Part shown: piece by piece, positions 31,025 to 43,466 of the stretch | How positions within the stretch are numbered: the stretch's first letter is position 1 | Layout: each line of letters begins with the position of its first letter | Origin: Craspedostauros australis | Lineage: Eukaryota; Bacillariophyta; Bacillariophyceae; Mastogloiales; Achnanthaceae | Length of the DNA stretch: 64,000 bases | Assembly: GCA_026770025.1 (NCBI GenBank) | Contig: JAMXDE010000022.1 | Location: forward strand, 868,001-932,000 | Reading direction: 5' to 3' | The notes under the pieces: model-generated | Database searches by the model: none | What the model saw: the letters and a program-made list of their open reading frames with translations, nothing else | What the model was told of the DNA's origin: nothing | Position numbers and translations under genes: made by a program

Positions 31025-32197
31025 CAACCAGTCTCTCTCTCTCTTCCTCTTTCTGGGACTTTGCAAGTGGAGGGAGCGCAGAGTAGACGATGATAAACTA
31101 CGTGTATGTAGGCGTGCTGTAGAATAGGCAGCGCACATCCAAGAAGACCGCGGTGGGTCGCGTATCGTGGTCGCGTGCGTAATACGCTACGTATCATTCG
31201 CACGAAGTCCGAAGTTCCCTCCCGCTGGTCGAGCACGAGACTCGTTTCTCTCTATGCTCTACTCATTGTGATAGTTTATCGTCCCCTAGGATTGTATTTT
31301 TTAAGTTACGGTGTGTTAGTTTCATTCTGTCTAATTCTCGCACGAAGATGGGTCAAGTCACTAATTGAAGAGATCAGAATCAGACTAGCGTACGACGTAC
31401 TGACTGAAGTGTGAGTATTTAATATTGCAGCATTGTTGCGAAAGGCACTTCATGAGTCCTTAAATGTCAATGAACAAATCCAGAAGGATTTGTTCGAAGC
31501 GACATTCCCGAAACGGACAGATGTTGTCACCATTCGTGTTTCACAAGTTTGAATTTCGAAGAGCGCGTGTCGCAGCTGAGGTTGGCGATCGCGGCTGCAA
31601 GGCGTCTGCTCACATTTGTTTGCTTGCTGGTTTGTGGGCGGGTTTGAATTTACGCGGTGCGCGGTGGTACTTGTGCAGCAGTTAAGGACTGTGTGCGTGA
31701 TCAAATCGGCTGCATTGTTATGAGGGGTGGCGATGGCCACCACATGAGCTTGGGTGCCTTGTCGAGTGAACTTGTGACTAATGCCGCGCTCCACTTCAAT
31801 CATGACGATGGTTTACGCTACCAACAGCGCACTGTCAAGTTGACTGTCTCTACATGACAACAGAACAGGGCAACCATCTTTCCACGCGTTGTCCTTGATG
31901 TCGTCATTGGCGTTGTGCCAAGGAATGCCATTGGGTTCGATGTGAACATCCTGCAGAATCCAAGTCCTCTTGTGGGATGTTTGAAACTGCATCCACCATT
32001 GGTGTTCTGTGTCTCATATCTTTCTCCAAGAAGAGGAAAGGAAGCAACCAATCCGACTCTACCTTTCGCGCTTGGAGTTTCGTCCACCCCTCCAACCGGA
32101 TTGCGCATCGTCAACAACAATAACAACAGCAACAACTCAACTCAACTCGAGTTTCCAATCAAACAACGGCGTGATTATCAAACGAGATTGGTCCAAG
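31025..32197. other. Intergenic, no supported gene
   Basis: Short frames only. Minus-strand frames at 31450-31803 and 31818-32135 look partly protein-like but carry stops and no recognisable motif. They could be a decayed gene or chance. Confidence 0.4.
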
Positions 32198-35100
32198 ATG
32201 ATTTGGAGACAGGCATTGGTGACACTTGTGAGCACCATCGTGCTCCAAGGCCACAACGTGGATGCGAGTGACCGAGGGGCATCTCTGCGAATGGCAAACC
32301 GTCATTCCGATTCCGTCGTCCAGCCAGCAACCGAGCTTCAAGCCGGAAACGCAAGCACGAACACGAGCAACAAGGTGGAGCTGCTCCGGAACGGAGTGCA
32401 GTCCATGAGCGCGGCATTTCAGTCGTTGGATGATGCGGAGGAAGCATTGGCCAACGTCGATCCATCTGCCGTGCCTGGGATGGAGGGCATCCTCTCCCGC
32501 GTGAAGGAGGTCACGGCCGCATCGAGAGCATCGATGCTTCAAGCTTCCGACATCATGGAAAACAATGTCAATCATCTGCAGTTGTCGGATGGTCGTGACA
32601 CCGACCAGCACCACGAACAGAGCGAGCAGCAGCTGATTGAGCCAACACAGATTCATCGTCGCATGTCAACCGTTGGCAGCTCTGCGTCCTCCTCGGCTTC
32701 TGCCTCTGCGGACGAAGATGAAGACGACCACGAGGATGCGGGTGAAGATCCTCGCGACTACTCGAAAAGCGACTTCGGAGGAGATTCACGAAGCCGCAAG
32801 CACAAACACCATTCGTTCCGCCATCACTTCGATGCAAAGCACGGTCATTACTTCGACCTCCACGACGCCCTCATCAGTGGCGATCACGGTTACATCTCGC
32901 AACGCCTCTCATCGATGAGCAAGAAAGTTCGAGCTCCATTCGACCATTCGGCTGCACATGGCCGACGCACCAACGATGACTTCGAAGACAAGAAGGAGCG
33001 GTGTCTGCAGCTCGCCGAGTGCGTGAGCCTCATGAGTATCTATGATTTGGTTGTAAGTCGTGTTACCCCATCCATGATGACGCACATTGATGTGCATGTA
33101 CGCAACTCCTCGACTCCATACTCTGTCCGAATCTAACTGCCGATGACTGATATTACCCATTCTCAACACCGATATCAACACGTCTTTCCCGTTCATGGTG
33201 CAACCCATTCCTCTTCTTGGTCTCAACTTGTTTACACTCGATCTCCTTGTTTCTTTTCCTGTATGCATTCATGTACGCACATGCGAACACCAATACCCAT
33301 GTGTGTGTGTGTTCATGTATGTCCATGCACCTCCTTGCACCCATCACAACACACAGGTGTACTATCATTCAGACGATCTCAACACCCAGACGGGGGAGCT
33401 CGATGACTCCATCGTTCGCTTCGACGAAGAGAACTTCATCCAAAAGGAGACCGACGCCAAAAGCCTTGCATCCAGCATCCTCAACTCATACGATGAAGAC
33501 GAATGCGACGACTTGCTGCAGCTCTTTCATCGCAACGTGGAGTTCGACGGCATCCCGTTCTGGGAAGGTGCCACGGTCGGCCAGGTCTGCTTCGCGCAAG
33601 GCACCACCGCATACGTCAAGCTCAGCGAGATTGCAGAGAAGATCAGCGTGGGAGTTGCGTACCAAATCTCCAACGAACTGTTCCAATGCTCCGAAGAGCT
33701 GTACGAAGCCGGCAAGGCCCGCGGCCTCGTGGACAGCGGCGAACCATTTGTTTTCAAACCGAATGGCGAGGCCGACTTCGTGATCCCAACAGGTTTCGAC
33801 ACGGGCACAGGAGCCGACAACGGCCGTGACGTCCACGGAAAGCTGAAGAGCAACCTGCAGACTGGATACCTGTACGAAGCGACAAACGGGGCGATCGAGT
33901 TTGGCGACGGAATCGAAATCTTTTTTTGCGCTGGGTTGGACTACGGTACAGGTCGGCAGCTGCTCGAGGATCGTTGTTCCGGGGATGCACTGGCGACGCT
34001 CTGCGACCAATCTACCGAAGATTTCAAGGCCGAGCTGATCAACAGCTTGCCACTCTGCTTGGACATAATCTTCGATTCAGTCTTTTCATACATCGACGAA
34101 GTCGAGAAGGGCTTCGAGCTCGTGTATGGAGAGAACCCGTAAGTATTCTACCATCTACTGCATGGTCCCGATGTCGGTGCTCGATGGGATCTCCTTTGGT
34201 CGCTGACGGATGAATCTGAGGCAACAAGCGAAACATTGCATCGATGGGCCAACGGCATGTTCTCTTATCACTGCCTGCCTGTCTTCTGTTGATGATGATG
34301 ATGCGCACATTTCCTCGCGATGCGTGCGAGTAATCATCCTTGGGCCCACCGACGCGCTTGACTCACGCTGTGCGCCTTGCTTCGTGATGCTTCTGATGTT
34401 CCTCCCACAACAGTTCCGTCGGTTTTATTTGTGGCATCAAGGATGCGTTCGAGGTGGATGGCAAAGACATTCCAGGCCAATGCTGTCTGAACGCACCATA
34501 CGAAAATACTGGTGCTCTTTGGGGAAACACGGTAAGTTTGGTGTCATGCGAGTGATGTATTGCAAACAAGCCCCCGAGCGACCACCGTTCGCAGAGGACA
34601 TGGCTGCATGAAGTGGGATGGAATGCAGTGGGACACGATTATGCGGGTCAGCGCGTTTTTGTTGTTGTTGTTGTCGTTGCAAGGCACCGCTTCAGTTGCC
34701 AATTTCGTGCTCTATCGTCATCATCTGAGTTGAGCATCTCTTGCATGAGTGCATGCAGTCGCTTACGCTTGCGTACTCACCACACTCTGCAACATGCCTT
34801 CCTGTTGTCGGCTTGCGTTCATTTTCTGTGCCCACGATCCGTGATGGGATGTACATGTCGTCACAACGCTTTATATCTTGCCGTTCCAATTATCCACGCT
34901 GATGCTGTGTCCAAACAGTACGATTGCACGGAGGAATGCATCAAAGGACCGTTCCTTGCGGGCATCGATACGGAGGCCTGTGAAGCACAGGGCGGCGTGT
35001 TCTGTCCCAACCCAACAGACTGTTCGGACCTGCAAGCTTGCATCGCCGAGAACATCGAGCTGAACAGCAACGATGATGAATTCAAGCCGTACGTGACGTA

Positions 35101-37628
35101 CCTCCAAGCCGCTCCAAACATAACGGACGCAACCAGCTTTTCGGAATGCGGCAGCGCCAGAGAGTACTTCGGCTTCGACGAAAACTTCATTAACGATATT
35201 GAGATTTGCGAGAACGTTGAGCAACTCAAATTCAACCAGGACTTCGAAGAGCTGAAGAAGTTCTTCGGGCAAGGGTCTTCGAGTGGAGATGGCGAAGATT
35301 GTGACGACGACTGCGTGGGCCCTTCACTTACCCTGCCAGATCGATGTACGTTTCCCGCATTATCTTGCCTGCTCGCGCCGGGGTATTGGCCACATCTCAT
35401 GCGATTGCTGCAATTGGTGGATATCTCGACCACTCACACAGACTTTGGTCAACATTCCCTTGCTCTTGAATGGTTTCGTGTTGTGATGGAATGCTGTGTA
35501 CTCGTGACTGCGATTGCGTTCGTCTCTTTTCGTGCGTGTGTTTGTGTGCCACTGCCGCTGCCCCGTCACCATGTCCCACGCCTCTATTGACGCGGTTACA
35601 GCCTTCTCGGGTTCGTCGGAAGTCCAGAGCGGACAGGAATGGCGCAGCACGAACTTTGCGCTGGGACAAGCTGCCACGTTGGTGTCCGAGCTCTTTGATG
35701 TGACACAGGCCATCCAATGCCCCGCACTTGGTGGCGGAATTTGCGAACTGGCGACCAACAGCGCCGTCTTTGCCATCGGCGTCATCCAGGCTGTGGTACG
35801 AACGGTAAGTCTCCTATACGCATGCATACACTCTCGTTGGCGTCCACTGTCGTTGCAGTGCCGCGCTGTGGCTTTCCCGGCGTGCATTGCTGTGCCATGT
35901 GATGCCATGTGTGCAACAATACTTGACAAATCACGCTAACCATATTTTTCCGACCTGGTTGCTGGCGTGTTTGTCCGCTCCCTTTCCGTTTACTGATCCT
36001 TCCCTGCGTTGCGAAGGCATCAGATGTCTCATCCTTTACCTACGGCGAGATCGCCGATGTTGGCAACCTGGAGCCGATCCGCACCAACGAGAACACGGAG
36101 GTGATGTTCGAAAACATGAAGGCGACGGGAGAATGGATGGATGGTCAATTCAAGGTCGTCGAGACGGAATTCGTGAGCGTGAACGAGAACATCGACGAGA
36201 CGGAGCTGAAGGTGGACGAGGTGATCTCCATCGTCACGCCCCCGGCGTTCGTTGCCGGGACGAAGTACGCTGGCTGCGACTCCGTGGATCAGGATGATGA
36301 TGGAATGGCCGACAACTGCGCCGAGGATCAGTACCTGCCGGAGCTGTTCCTGCCAGAGCAGCTGCCCGTGAAGATCCCATGCCAGTTTGACGACGCCGTC
36401 TGCATCGACCGTAGCTTCCAAACCAATGAGGATGCCATCGCGTATCTTCGCAGCGCAGTCGAAGTGATCGACGACTGCTCATCTCCCGACAAGCTGATGC
36501 TCGATGTCAAGTTGATCATGCACGACTGTCTTGATACAGTGTTCGAGCTGACCCCGAAGCATTTGTGTCAGCCGGACACAGTGAACACGACGAAGATCGA
36601 GTATATCGGAACCTCCCAACGTTTCGTGGTGCACGTCGATGACGAGGCACCGCAGCTCACGTGTGGTTTTGATCGTTTCTCACCCAACTTCCAAACCGGC
36701 ATGACGATCCAAGGCAACAACCTGATCGTGGAGGAGGCGCAATTCGAATCCGTTCCGTTCCTGGCCATCCCCTTCTTTTTCGATATGGAGGTACGTGTGC
36801 GACTGATGCTCGGCGGCTGATTCTGAGTGTGGACATGATTGTGCTGCGTAGTGCGTTGCACGCCTTATCCATTGCATGTCATGGAATGGAGTGGCACAGC
36901 ACGGGGCAGAAAGACACACAACGACCATCAAACACAGACATCCCTGTGATCATCTCTTTCTCTCCCTCTCACATCTTGCCTTGTGAACTAACATGAATGG
37001 CGTCTCGGTACGATTACTGCAGGAAAACTGCCCAGATCTTGTGCACGTCGAAGTCGATGTCCGAACCAACGAGTTCATGGCGAGCTCGCCGCTGCTGTTG
37101 CGTCGCAGATCGAATGCGGTGTCTGTGGACCAGGCGAAGCTGATGGTGGCACCAGTGGCTTGCGCGAGCGCCGAGGATGGGGAGGTCTGCGAACAGGACG
37201 ACGTCACCAATCTGCGCATTTACGAAATCGATGTGGTCGCAACGGACACAGCCGGGAACTTCGCCGAAGTGACTTGCAACGTGGTGATCAATCCTGCATC
37301 TTCTGGAGGCAGCAGACGCCTGCAGAACTCGACCATCGACATGCAGGTGTCCAACTCGCTGGATCGCTTCGATCTGGGATCCGTCACGCTGTCCTGGGAC
37401 CGAGAGCTGTCGCCCAGCGAATCGCCATCCATGATGCCATCCGTGTCATTCCAACCGACCGACTCGTCAGCACCCTCACTGCCACCGACCGACCTGCCAT
37501 CCTCCATGCCTTCCAAGGCTCCAAAGTCCAGCAAGTCCTCCTCCAAGTCCCAAACATCGAAGGATTCCGAGAAGCTCACCAAATCGAGCTCCAAATCCTC
37601 CAAGTCGAGCACCAAGTCATCGAAGTAA
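32198..37628 (+). CDS. Secreted modular protein with Ser/Pro-rich tail (7 exons)
   Basis: Exons 32198-33052, 33357-34138, 34414-34531, 34919-35345, 35602-35804, 36017-36790 and 37023-37628 give 1254 aa. All six introns (304, 275, 387, 256, 212 and 232 nt) run GT to AG (GTAAGT or GTACGT donors) and frame is kept at every junction. The ATG at 32198 opens a signal peptide (IWRQALVTLVSTIVLQG) with likely cleavage after VDA. A His-rich stretch (HKHHSFRHHFDAKHGH) lies near residues 205-220. The centre is acidic with many Cys. Near the C-terminus, IDVVATDTAGNFAEVTCNVV resembles the end of a HYR-type immunoglobulin-like domain. The tail is PS/PT-rich, then Ser/Lys-rich (SSKSSKSSTKSSK). Probably a cell-wall or extracellular matrix protein. 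No catalytic motif seen. Confidence 0.85.
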
Positions 37629-38522
37629 AGCCTGTGTTAGGCATAATCGTAATGCATCGATGTACGGTAACACTCATACTGGCACGATTACTCATGGAAG
37701 CATCACGTGAGAATGAAAGAGGGTTGTGCTGCTATTATATATTCTATTCTATGTGATTGCATTGTACTCGTACGGATATGCACATTCGGATACTGCGATT
37801 TTACCACCAACGCGGTGGTCTGCAACGAGCGGCTGTGTGCAAACACGATTGCAGACTGTTGATGGACAGACGAGATGACCAGTTCGCGCCAAAACTGGCT
37901 CCCATGCGCGTTGCTGGAGCGTGTCAAGACGGGCTCATGTTGTGGCAGAGATACTAATACGTAGTATGCGTATCAGTATGTACATGCCGGCACAATGGCA
38001 GCCCGACTTTCTACCATTCATGCACCGTAATAGCATGGATAAGCAAGGACGCAGTTGAGTAGACTTCGAATACCATGGAATATGCTCTAAACAATTAGAA
38101 TACAATTTATCTGCTGTGACATCATGTTGAGTTGTGGGTGCGTATGTGGGTGGATGCCATGCAATTGGCGATACAGCCACATCGACTTCCCTTTACATCA
38201 CATCATGTTTCGTCCAGCTCGAGGGTGCTGACTCGACTTTCAAAGCCGCGCATCTCCTTCATCCTTGTGCCTTGCGAGGGCCACCGAATTGGCTTGCATA
38301 CTTCGGGATCCAACAGGTGGAACGCATCGCGTGAGATGCGGCCTGTGAAACATGAAAATATCGAGAAGAAAAGCGATTGATGAAGATAGTGATCGCTCGC
38401 AGGCTTTGATGCCATTGTGTCATGCTCAGATCTGTTCACGCGTTCAACGCCAACCAGCCAACCAGTTTGCCTGTCTGCCTGTGTGCCTGACTGCTGCTCG
38501 ATCACATCGACTGCATTCCTGC
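37629..38522. other. Intergenic between two gene 3' ends
   Basis: The secreted-protein gene and the protease gene converge here. There is a TTCTATTCTAT word near 37740 followed by ACTCGTAC at 37766-37773, probably in a 3' UTR. No gene seen. Confidence 0.5.
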
Positions 38523-41500
38523 TCATTTCCCTTTGCTGAACGGGCTACTCGGATTGTCGGCGGTGTTCATCGGGACCGTGAACATCGACGTCTCGCTGCT
38601 CCCGAAGTTGCCGAAGCCGGATGCCAAGGCCGGAAGCCTGCTCCCGGTGATGGCAACGTTGTACACGCCGTGTAGCGTGCGACAACAGAAGCCATCGCCG
38701 CCGCTGTCCGTGATGGTGAAGGTGTACTGCTGTCCGCGCTCGAGGAACACATGCTCGAGGGCAGCGTGCGCGTCTGGCTCGTAGAAGCCCGGCAGCACCG
38801 CTTGCTGGAACTGGATGGGGTCCTTCGTGTCAGATATCGACCACCCCGTTTGTTGAGGGTTGTCGTCGAAGAAGATCAGGACGGATATCTGCACCAGGTC
38901 TGTGGTGGGAGGTAGCGTCATTGGAGCAACGGGTGCTGTCGTTGGCATCATCGTCAGCTCCATGGTCGGCGATATCGACGCGGAAGGCGCGACCACAGGC
39001 GATTTTGTCGGCGGTGTGCTGTCTGTGGGCGACGCGGTCACCGTTGGTGACGACGACGATCCTGTCATTGGCGGTATCACGGTTGTGGGTGAAGCGCTGG
39101 CTGTTGGTGCCGCGGTCGTTGTTGGTGATGTTGACGACGGCGGCGTCGGCGGAATCAATGATGTTGGCGACGCGCTGCTTGTGGGCGACGCAGTGGTTGT
39201 TGGGAACGAAGACCCTGCCGGATTTGTCGAGTTGGTTGTCGGCTCCATTGTGTCTTCCATGATGTCGTTCGGTTGCATGGTTGCTGGCGCCATGAGGCCT
39301 GTTGGCTGCTGAGACGGAGATGTCGCAAGCAAGATCGTTGGAGATGACGAGGGACCGGATGAGGGCACGTTGGTTGCCACTGTATTCGTCGGCTGCATGC
39401 TTGGCGAAGCGCTTGGCACCATCGACGGTGCGGACGTGGGCCTGCCAGTCGGTCCATTCGTTGGAGTAGTAGACGGCGAATTCGTGGGCTCGCTGGTTGG
39501 AGCGCTAGTTGGCGTGCTGCTTGGAATGCTGGTCGGTTGTTCGCTCGGTGTTTGCGTGGGCCGAGCGGAGGGGCTGGACGTTGGATTGCTCGTAGGAGCT
39601 GACGTGGGCTTGCTCGTCGTAGGCTCCGCAGATGGCGTCGTGGATGGATGCTGCGTGGGTTCATTCGTGGGAGTGGTAGTTGGAGTTGCGGTGGGAGCGC
39701 TCGTTGGTGGAATCACAGGCGTCGCAGTCGGTCCAGATGTTGGTCCGGCAGTTGGTGATCGGGTTGGACTCGATGTTGGGGAGGCGGTTGGAGACTTCGT
39801 TGGTGCTGAAGTTGCGCGTGTGGGTGATTCGGTCGGTTGCACAACAGGGGCAGCTGTGGGGCTCTTGGATGGCGCTGCAGTGGGTGCGTTGGGGCATTTC
39901 CAGTAGTCTGGTGGGTCGACACTCATGTTGCACCCAGTTTCAATGATCCAGTCAGATACGAAGCTGGTGCGCACTGCAATATCTGGAAGGTATCGGTCAA
40001 CACACTGGACAGCTCTGTTCATTTGTATCGGCATTGGCGTTGTTGCAGCGAGATGGTGATTTGTACAGTATAGATGTTGATGTTGAATAGAATAGAATAG
40101 AAAGTCAAAAGGATGGTCATAGTAGAGCATTGGAAATGATCGAATTGTGCAGGCGTGCGAAATATTATAGTAGTGAAGAGGTGGGAGTGAGGAGGTTGGA
40201 ATGTACGAGTGGACTACGATGCATGCGATCGCAACGCCACTTTGCCATCGCCGCTGTTGTTCACCTGGCGAACATCAGAGCTCGCACCCGTGTTTCGATT
40301 GTTACTCACCCTGTTGTTGTGCCAATGTAGACATCGTCTTCGAAGGTGTCACCCTCAAGGATGACTGGTCCACCCGAATCTCCGCGGCAGGTTCCACTGC
40401 GCGGGTTTCCATTGAGGAATTCCATGGTACATAGCAATTCATCAGAGATGATGGAACCACCGGAGATAGGATCCCCAAAATCCAGCCCAGGCGTGTCCGG
40501 AGTGTCCATGAATTTGCATGTGTCCAAGGCGATGTTGTTCCCCTGGGTCTCTTGCAGGATGGTGGGGAGAACGATTGGCGTTCTTGGGATACCAAGCACT
40601 GGATCGCCGTCGTCGTCGGAGATACTTCCAAATCCCAGCAGCGTCAGACGCTGGTTGTCGATCGGAACATTCTCGTCCGTATTGATGCGGATCAAAGGGG
40701 CGTCCACCGGTCGCTCCAGCTTGACGAGCGCAACATCAAAGTACCACCGCGGATTGCTGGTGGTACTCCAGTCTGGGTGCTGGGTGAATGTATCCCAGTT
40801 AACGGCCGGGCCACCGTAATCGTTGAGATCATACAGGCTAACTTGGACGCGAGATGTTTCTCCGACTGGATCGCTGTGTGTGGATTGTTCGTGGAGTACG
40901 CATGGTTGAGTACATTTGGTCCAAAAGATGGTTGCACGAATATGATGGAATGGGGTGGGGGATGACAGAGATGGCAGAAATGTGGTGAGAGTCATGCACG
41001 TGGGGAAGAAATAGGTCAGTGATGTCACTTGCAATTGGCGCGGTCAGATAGTACCAGGTTGCAGAACTGAACAACGCAAGCTGTCCGATACGATGGCGAT
41101 GTTCGTGTGCGCCAAATGGCGCCATGCGTGGGTGCAAAGATCGCGTTCGGTTGCTCTGCCCAATTGTGTACACACGTGCACACACGTACAAATATGACAC
41201 GCGTGTACATGCACCATGGTGCACCGGTTTGCACTTACTTGCAATGCGCAGCGGTGATGACGACGTCTGGCGCAATCAGCGCTGCACCGCACTGCACGTC
41301 ACCAAACATTCGAGAGTAGTATGGGAATCTTCCTCTTCGGGCGTCTCTCCCTCTGACGATCTTTGGGTCTGGTTCTATGCTGTCGTTCTGCGCGTTCCTC
41401 GTGTCATTCAGGTATTTCACCAGGTTCGAGCGAAGCTCTTCTATCGACGAGAGGTTGCTTCCTTCATCTTCGGTTTCGTGGGCCTTCCTCACGCCCGGTC

Positions 41501-41636
41501 CGCTGCCGGCATGACCTCGGATAATGTTTCCTTTGTTCAATGCCTGCGCTTCTCCCGAGTTCATCGACATCAGCAGCAATGCCAGTGTCGACAATAGCGC
41601 TGCTGATGACAGCGACGCTCTGTGTCTGCGCGGCAT
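38523..41636 (-). CDS. Secreted trypsin-like serine protease with Pro-Thr stalk and GDGFCC-type domain (3 exons)
   Basis: Exons (minus) 41636-41239, 40873-40310 and 40014-38523 give 817 aa; introns of 365 and 295 nt have GTAAGT/GTGAGT donors and CAG acceptors. A signal peptide (LSSAALLSTLALLLMSMNSG) is followed by a propeptide of about 60 residues. The S1 domain opens at IVRGRDARRGRFPY and shows the triad: His in TAAHC, Asp in YFDVALVKL, Ser in CRGDSGGPV. It ends at VRTSFVSDWI. Residues about 357-690 are a Pro/Thr/Ser stalk of SAPT/SPTxxPT repeats, probably glycosylated. The last about 125 residues (VLIFFDDNPQQTGWSI, DSGGDGFCCRTLHGVY) match a domain I recall being paired with trypsins in diatoms. 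Likely secreted or wall-attached. The start and triad argue for an active enzyme. Confidence 0.9.
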
Positions 41637-43321
41637 GGTTTCGGACTCCTGTATTTTCTGTACTTTCTATCCTTGCTGTCCTTGCTGTCGTCAATAAGTG
41701 CGTTTGTCCACAATGGCTGTGGTCACGGGGACGGCGGTGATGGAGATGTGACTCTCGCGAGGCAAGCAAAGCACAGCAAAGGAAGGGAAGCGACTCTTGC
41801 GTTTCACTTGCTTGGGTGATGGTCGTGCGATGGTCTGATGCGTAGAGTATGGCAACGTATGCAACACGAGACCATTCAATGCAACCGTGGTGGAATCTGC
41901 GGCTGGTCGGAAGTGCTGTTACTGATGAATGGTCGGTGGCAAGAACAATGACCATGCGCATTCCAAAGCGTTCAGTCGCAAGAGCCAGATGAATACCTTC
42001 CAGAATCTACAAGCCAAGCAACGAAGCAACGTGCCAACCCAACCTAACCATGGCTGGCTGACATGAGGTCTCCTTTGCCAATCTCCATGGCATCGGTGCC
42101 GAAGGAGGTGTATCATTCGACTCTCGGTTATAATCGGTGTGTGTCCTGCACAGAAACTTGTTCCAGCCAGCGACGCCGCGAACGATTTTGGCAACAGATT
42201 TTGTGACCGCAAGAATCGCACATGACCCATGACGTTAGATGCGACATCATGATTGTCGTATGCGACAAGTGTCGATAAGTGTGGTTGATTCGCATGGGTC
42301 GGTTCATGGGACAGAACGTGTTGGTCTTGCGAAACAAACAAAGTTGTCTAACGCTTGGACGCCTTTTGGTCGTGTTTGCGACAAACCAGACTTGTCAATC
42401 CCGAATGACTTCATGCGGGACTGGGTGGCATGTCCAGCCGCACTGAGTCTATGGCTACGTGTATAGGATATATGCCGATTGTGCATGACACAACAACGAG
42501 CGAAGTATGGTGGCTTATGTGCTTTTTTTGACACCTTGATGCATAGTACAGCAAGATTGAGTAGCGGAAACGATCAAGGGTGCTCTACGGCGTGGTGCAG
42601 TGTCATCATGGTTGGAAAGAGATGCCCTCTGCCATGATGAATGTCGCTGGAGAAGACAAGAGTTGTCTGACAACAAATTGGGCATGTTACCCTTCCTGTG
42701 CTATCCCTGTTGGACTCCTTCCGACTGGTAGAGAGTGCTCGTGAGACCTGCGCTTGTAATCGGCTTGCACTTTCATTTCAATGTGATGCAATCGATGGTG
42801 GTCTCGCAATTCATCTCTGGTCGGTGATGTATTGTTCCGATCTGCTCTGTGGAGAGTACCATACTCCGTTCTGCTCGAAAGTATGTGCGTGTACCAATGC
42901 TGATGTCGTGTTCGCACGTGTGACCAGGGAGATCGCGAGCGGTATGAGTTATTCATCATGTGATTGAGTTCCCGCCATGTTTGAAAGTGGCGGAAGCACA
43001 AGACCACAGCGGCGGCAGGAACAGCAACATAGGCGGAGACGGAGGCGGATGCAGAACAACCATCCTGGTAATGGTCGTGACTGGCATGCGTTGGTGATGC
43101 GATTGCCTGCGGCTGTCTGAACATGAGCTTGAACATCAACGTGGTAGCGAGTAACATGTACAATGCGAGTGCAATGGCGCACTTGGTGGATGCATACATA
43201 TAGAGCACATAATATATTGTACTCTTCGAGCAGAGAAGAGAATGTGAGCGCGATGAAAGAATCGTTCGTCGAGACAGGTTGCGGGGGATGTTTGAAGAGC
43301 AACATCGTGTTTTGAGTCATG
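41637..43321. other. Intergenic upstream of the protease gene
   Basis: It contains the protease promoter on the left and the left flank of the LINE insertion on the right. No open frame with a recognisable motif. Confidence 0.45.
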
Positions 43322-43337
43322 TAGCAAAGCATACCCA
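43322..43337. repeat. Target-site duplication, left copy (16 bp)
   Basis: TAGCAAAGCATACCCA, identical to 51691-51706 on the other side of the LINE. The first T could instead belong to the element's 3' tail, making the duplication 15 bp. Confidence 0.93.
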
Positions 43338-43466
43338 TAATGACGAGAACCCAGAAAACCAAAACAAACGATAACACTAGTAAAGCGAAAATCCAACAGC
43401 AAAAACACTGACACCAGTACAGATTCTACTGATTCCTCAAGTAGGGAAAAGATCCGACAATCGACC

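Noticed and set aside
39370..39906. Val/Gly-rich plus-strand frame in the protease stalk
   Set aside because: Antisense of Pro-Thr repeats; the S1 domain and spliced frame on the minus strand explain the region.
40086..40100. AATAG repeats at 4777-4791, 40086-40100, 55421-55430 and a reverse version near 37740 as a core promoter element
   Set aside because: Positions are inconsistent: one is within an intron of the protease gene, one after a stop codon, one intergenic.
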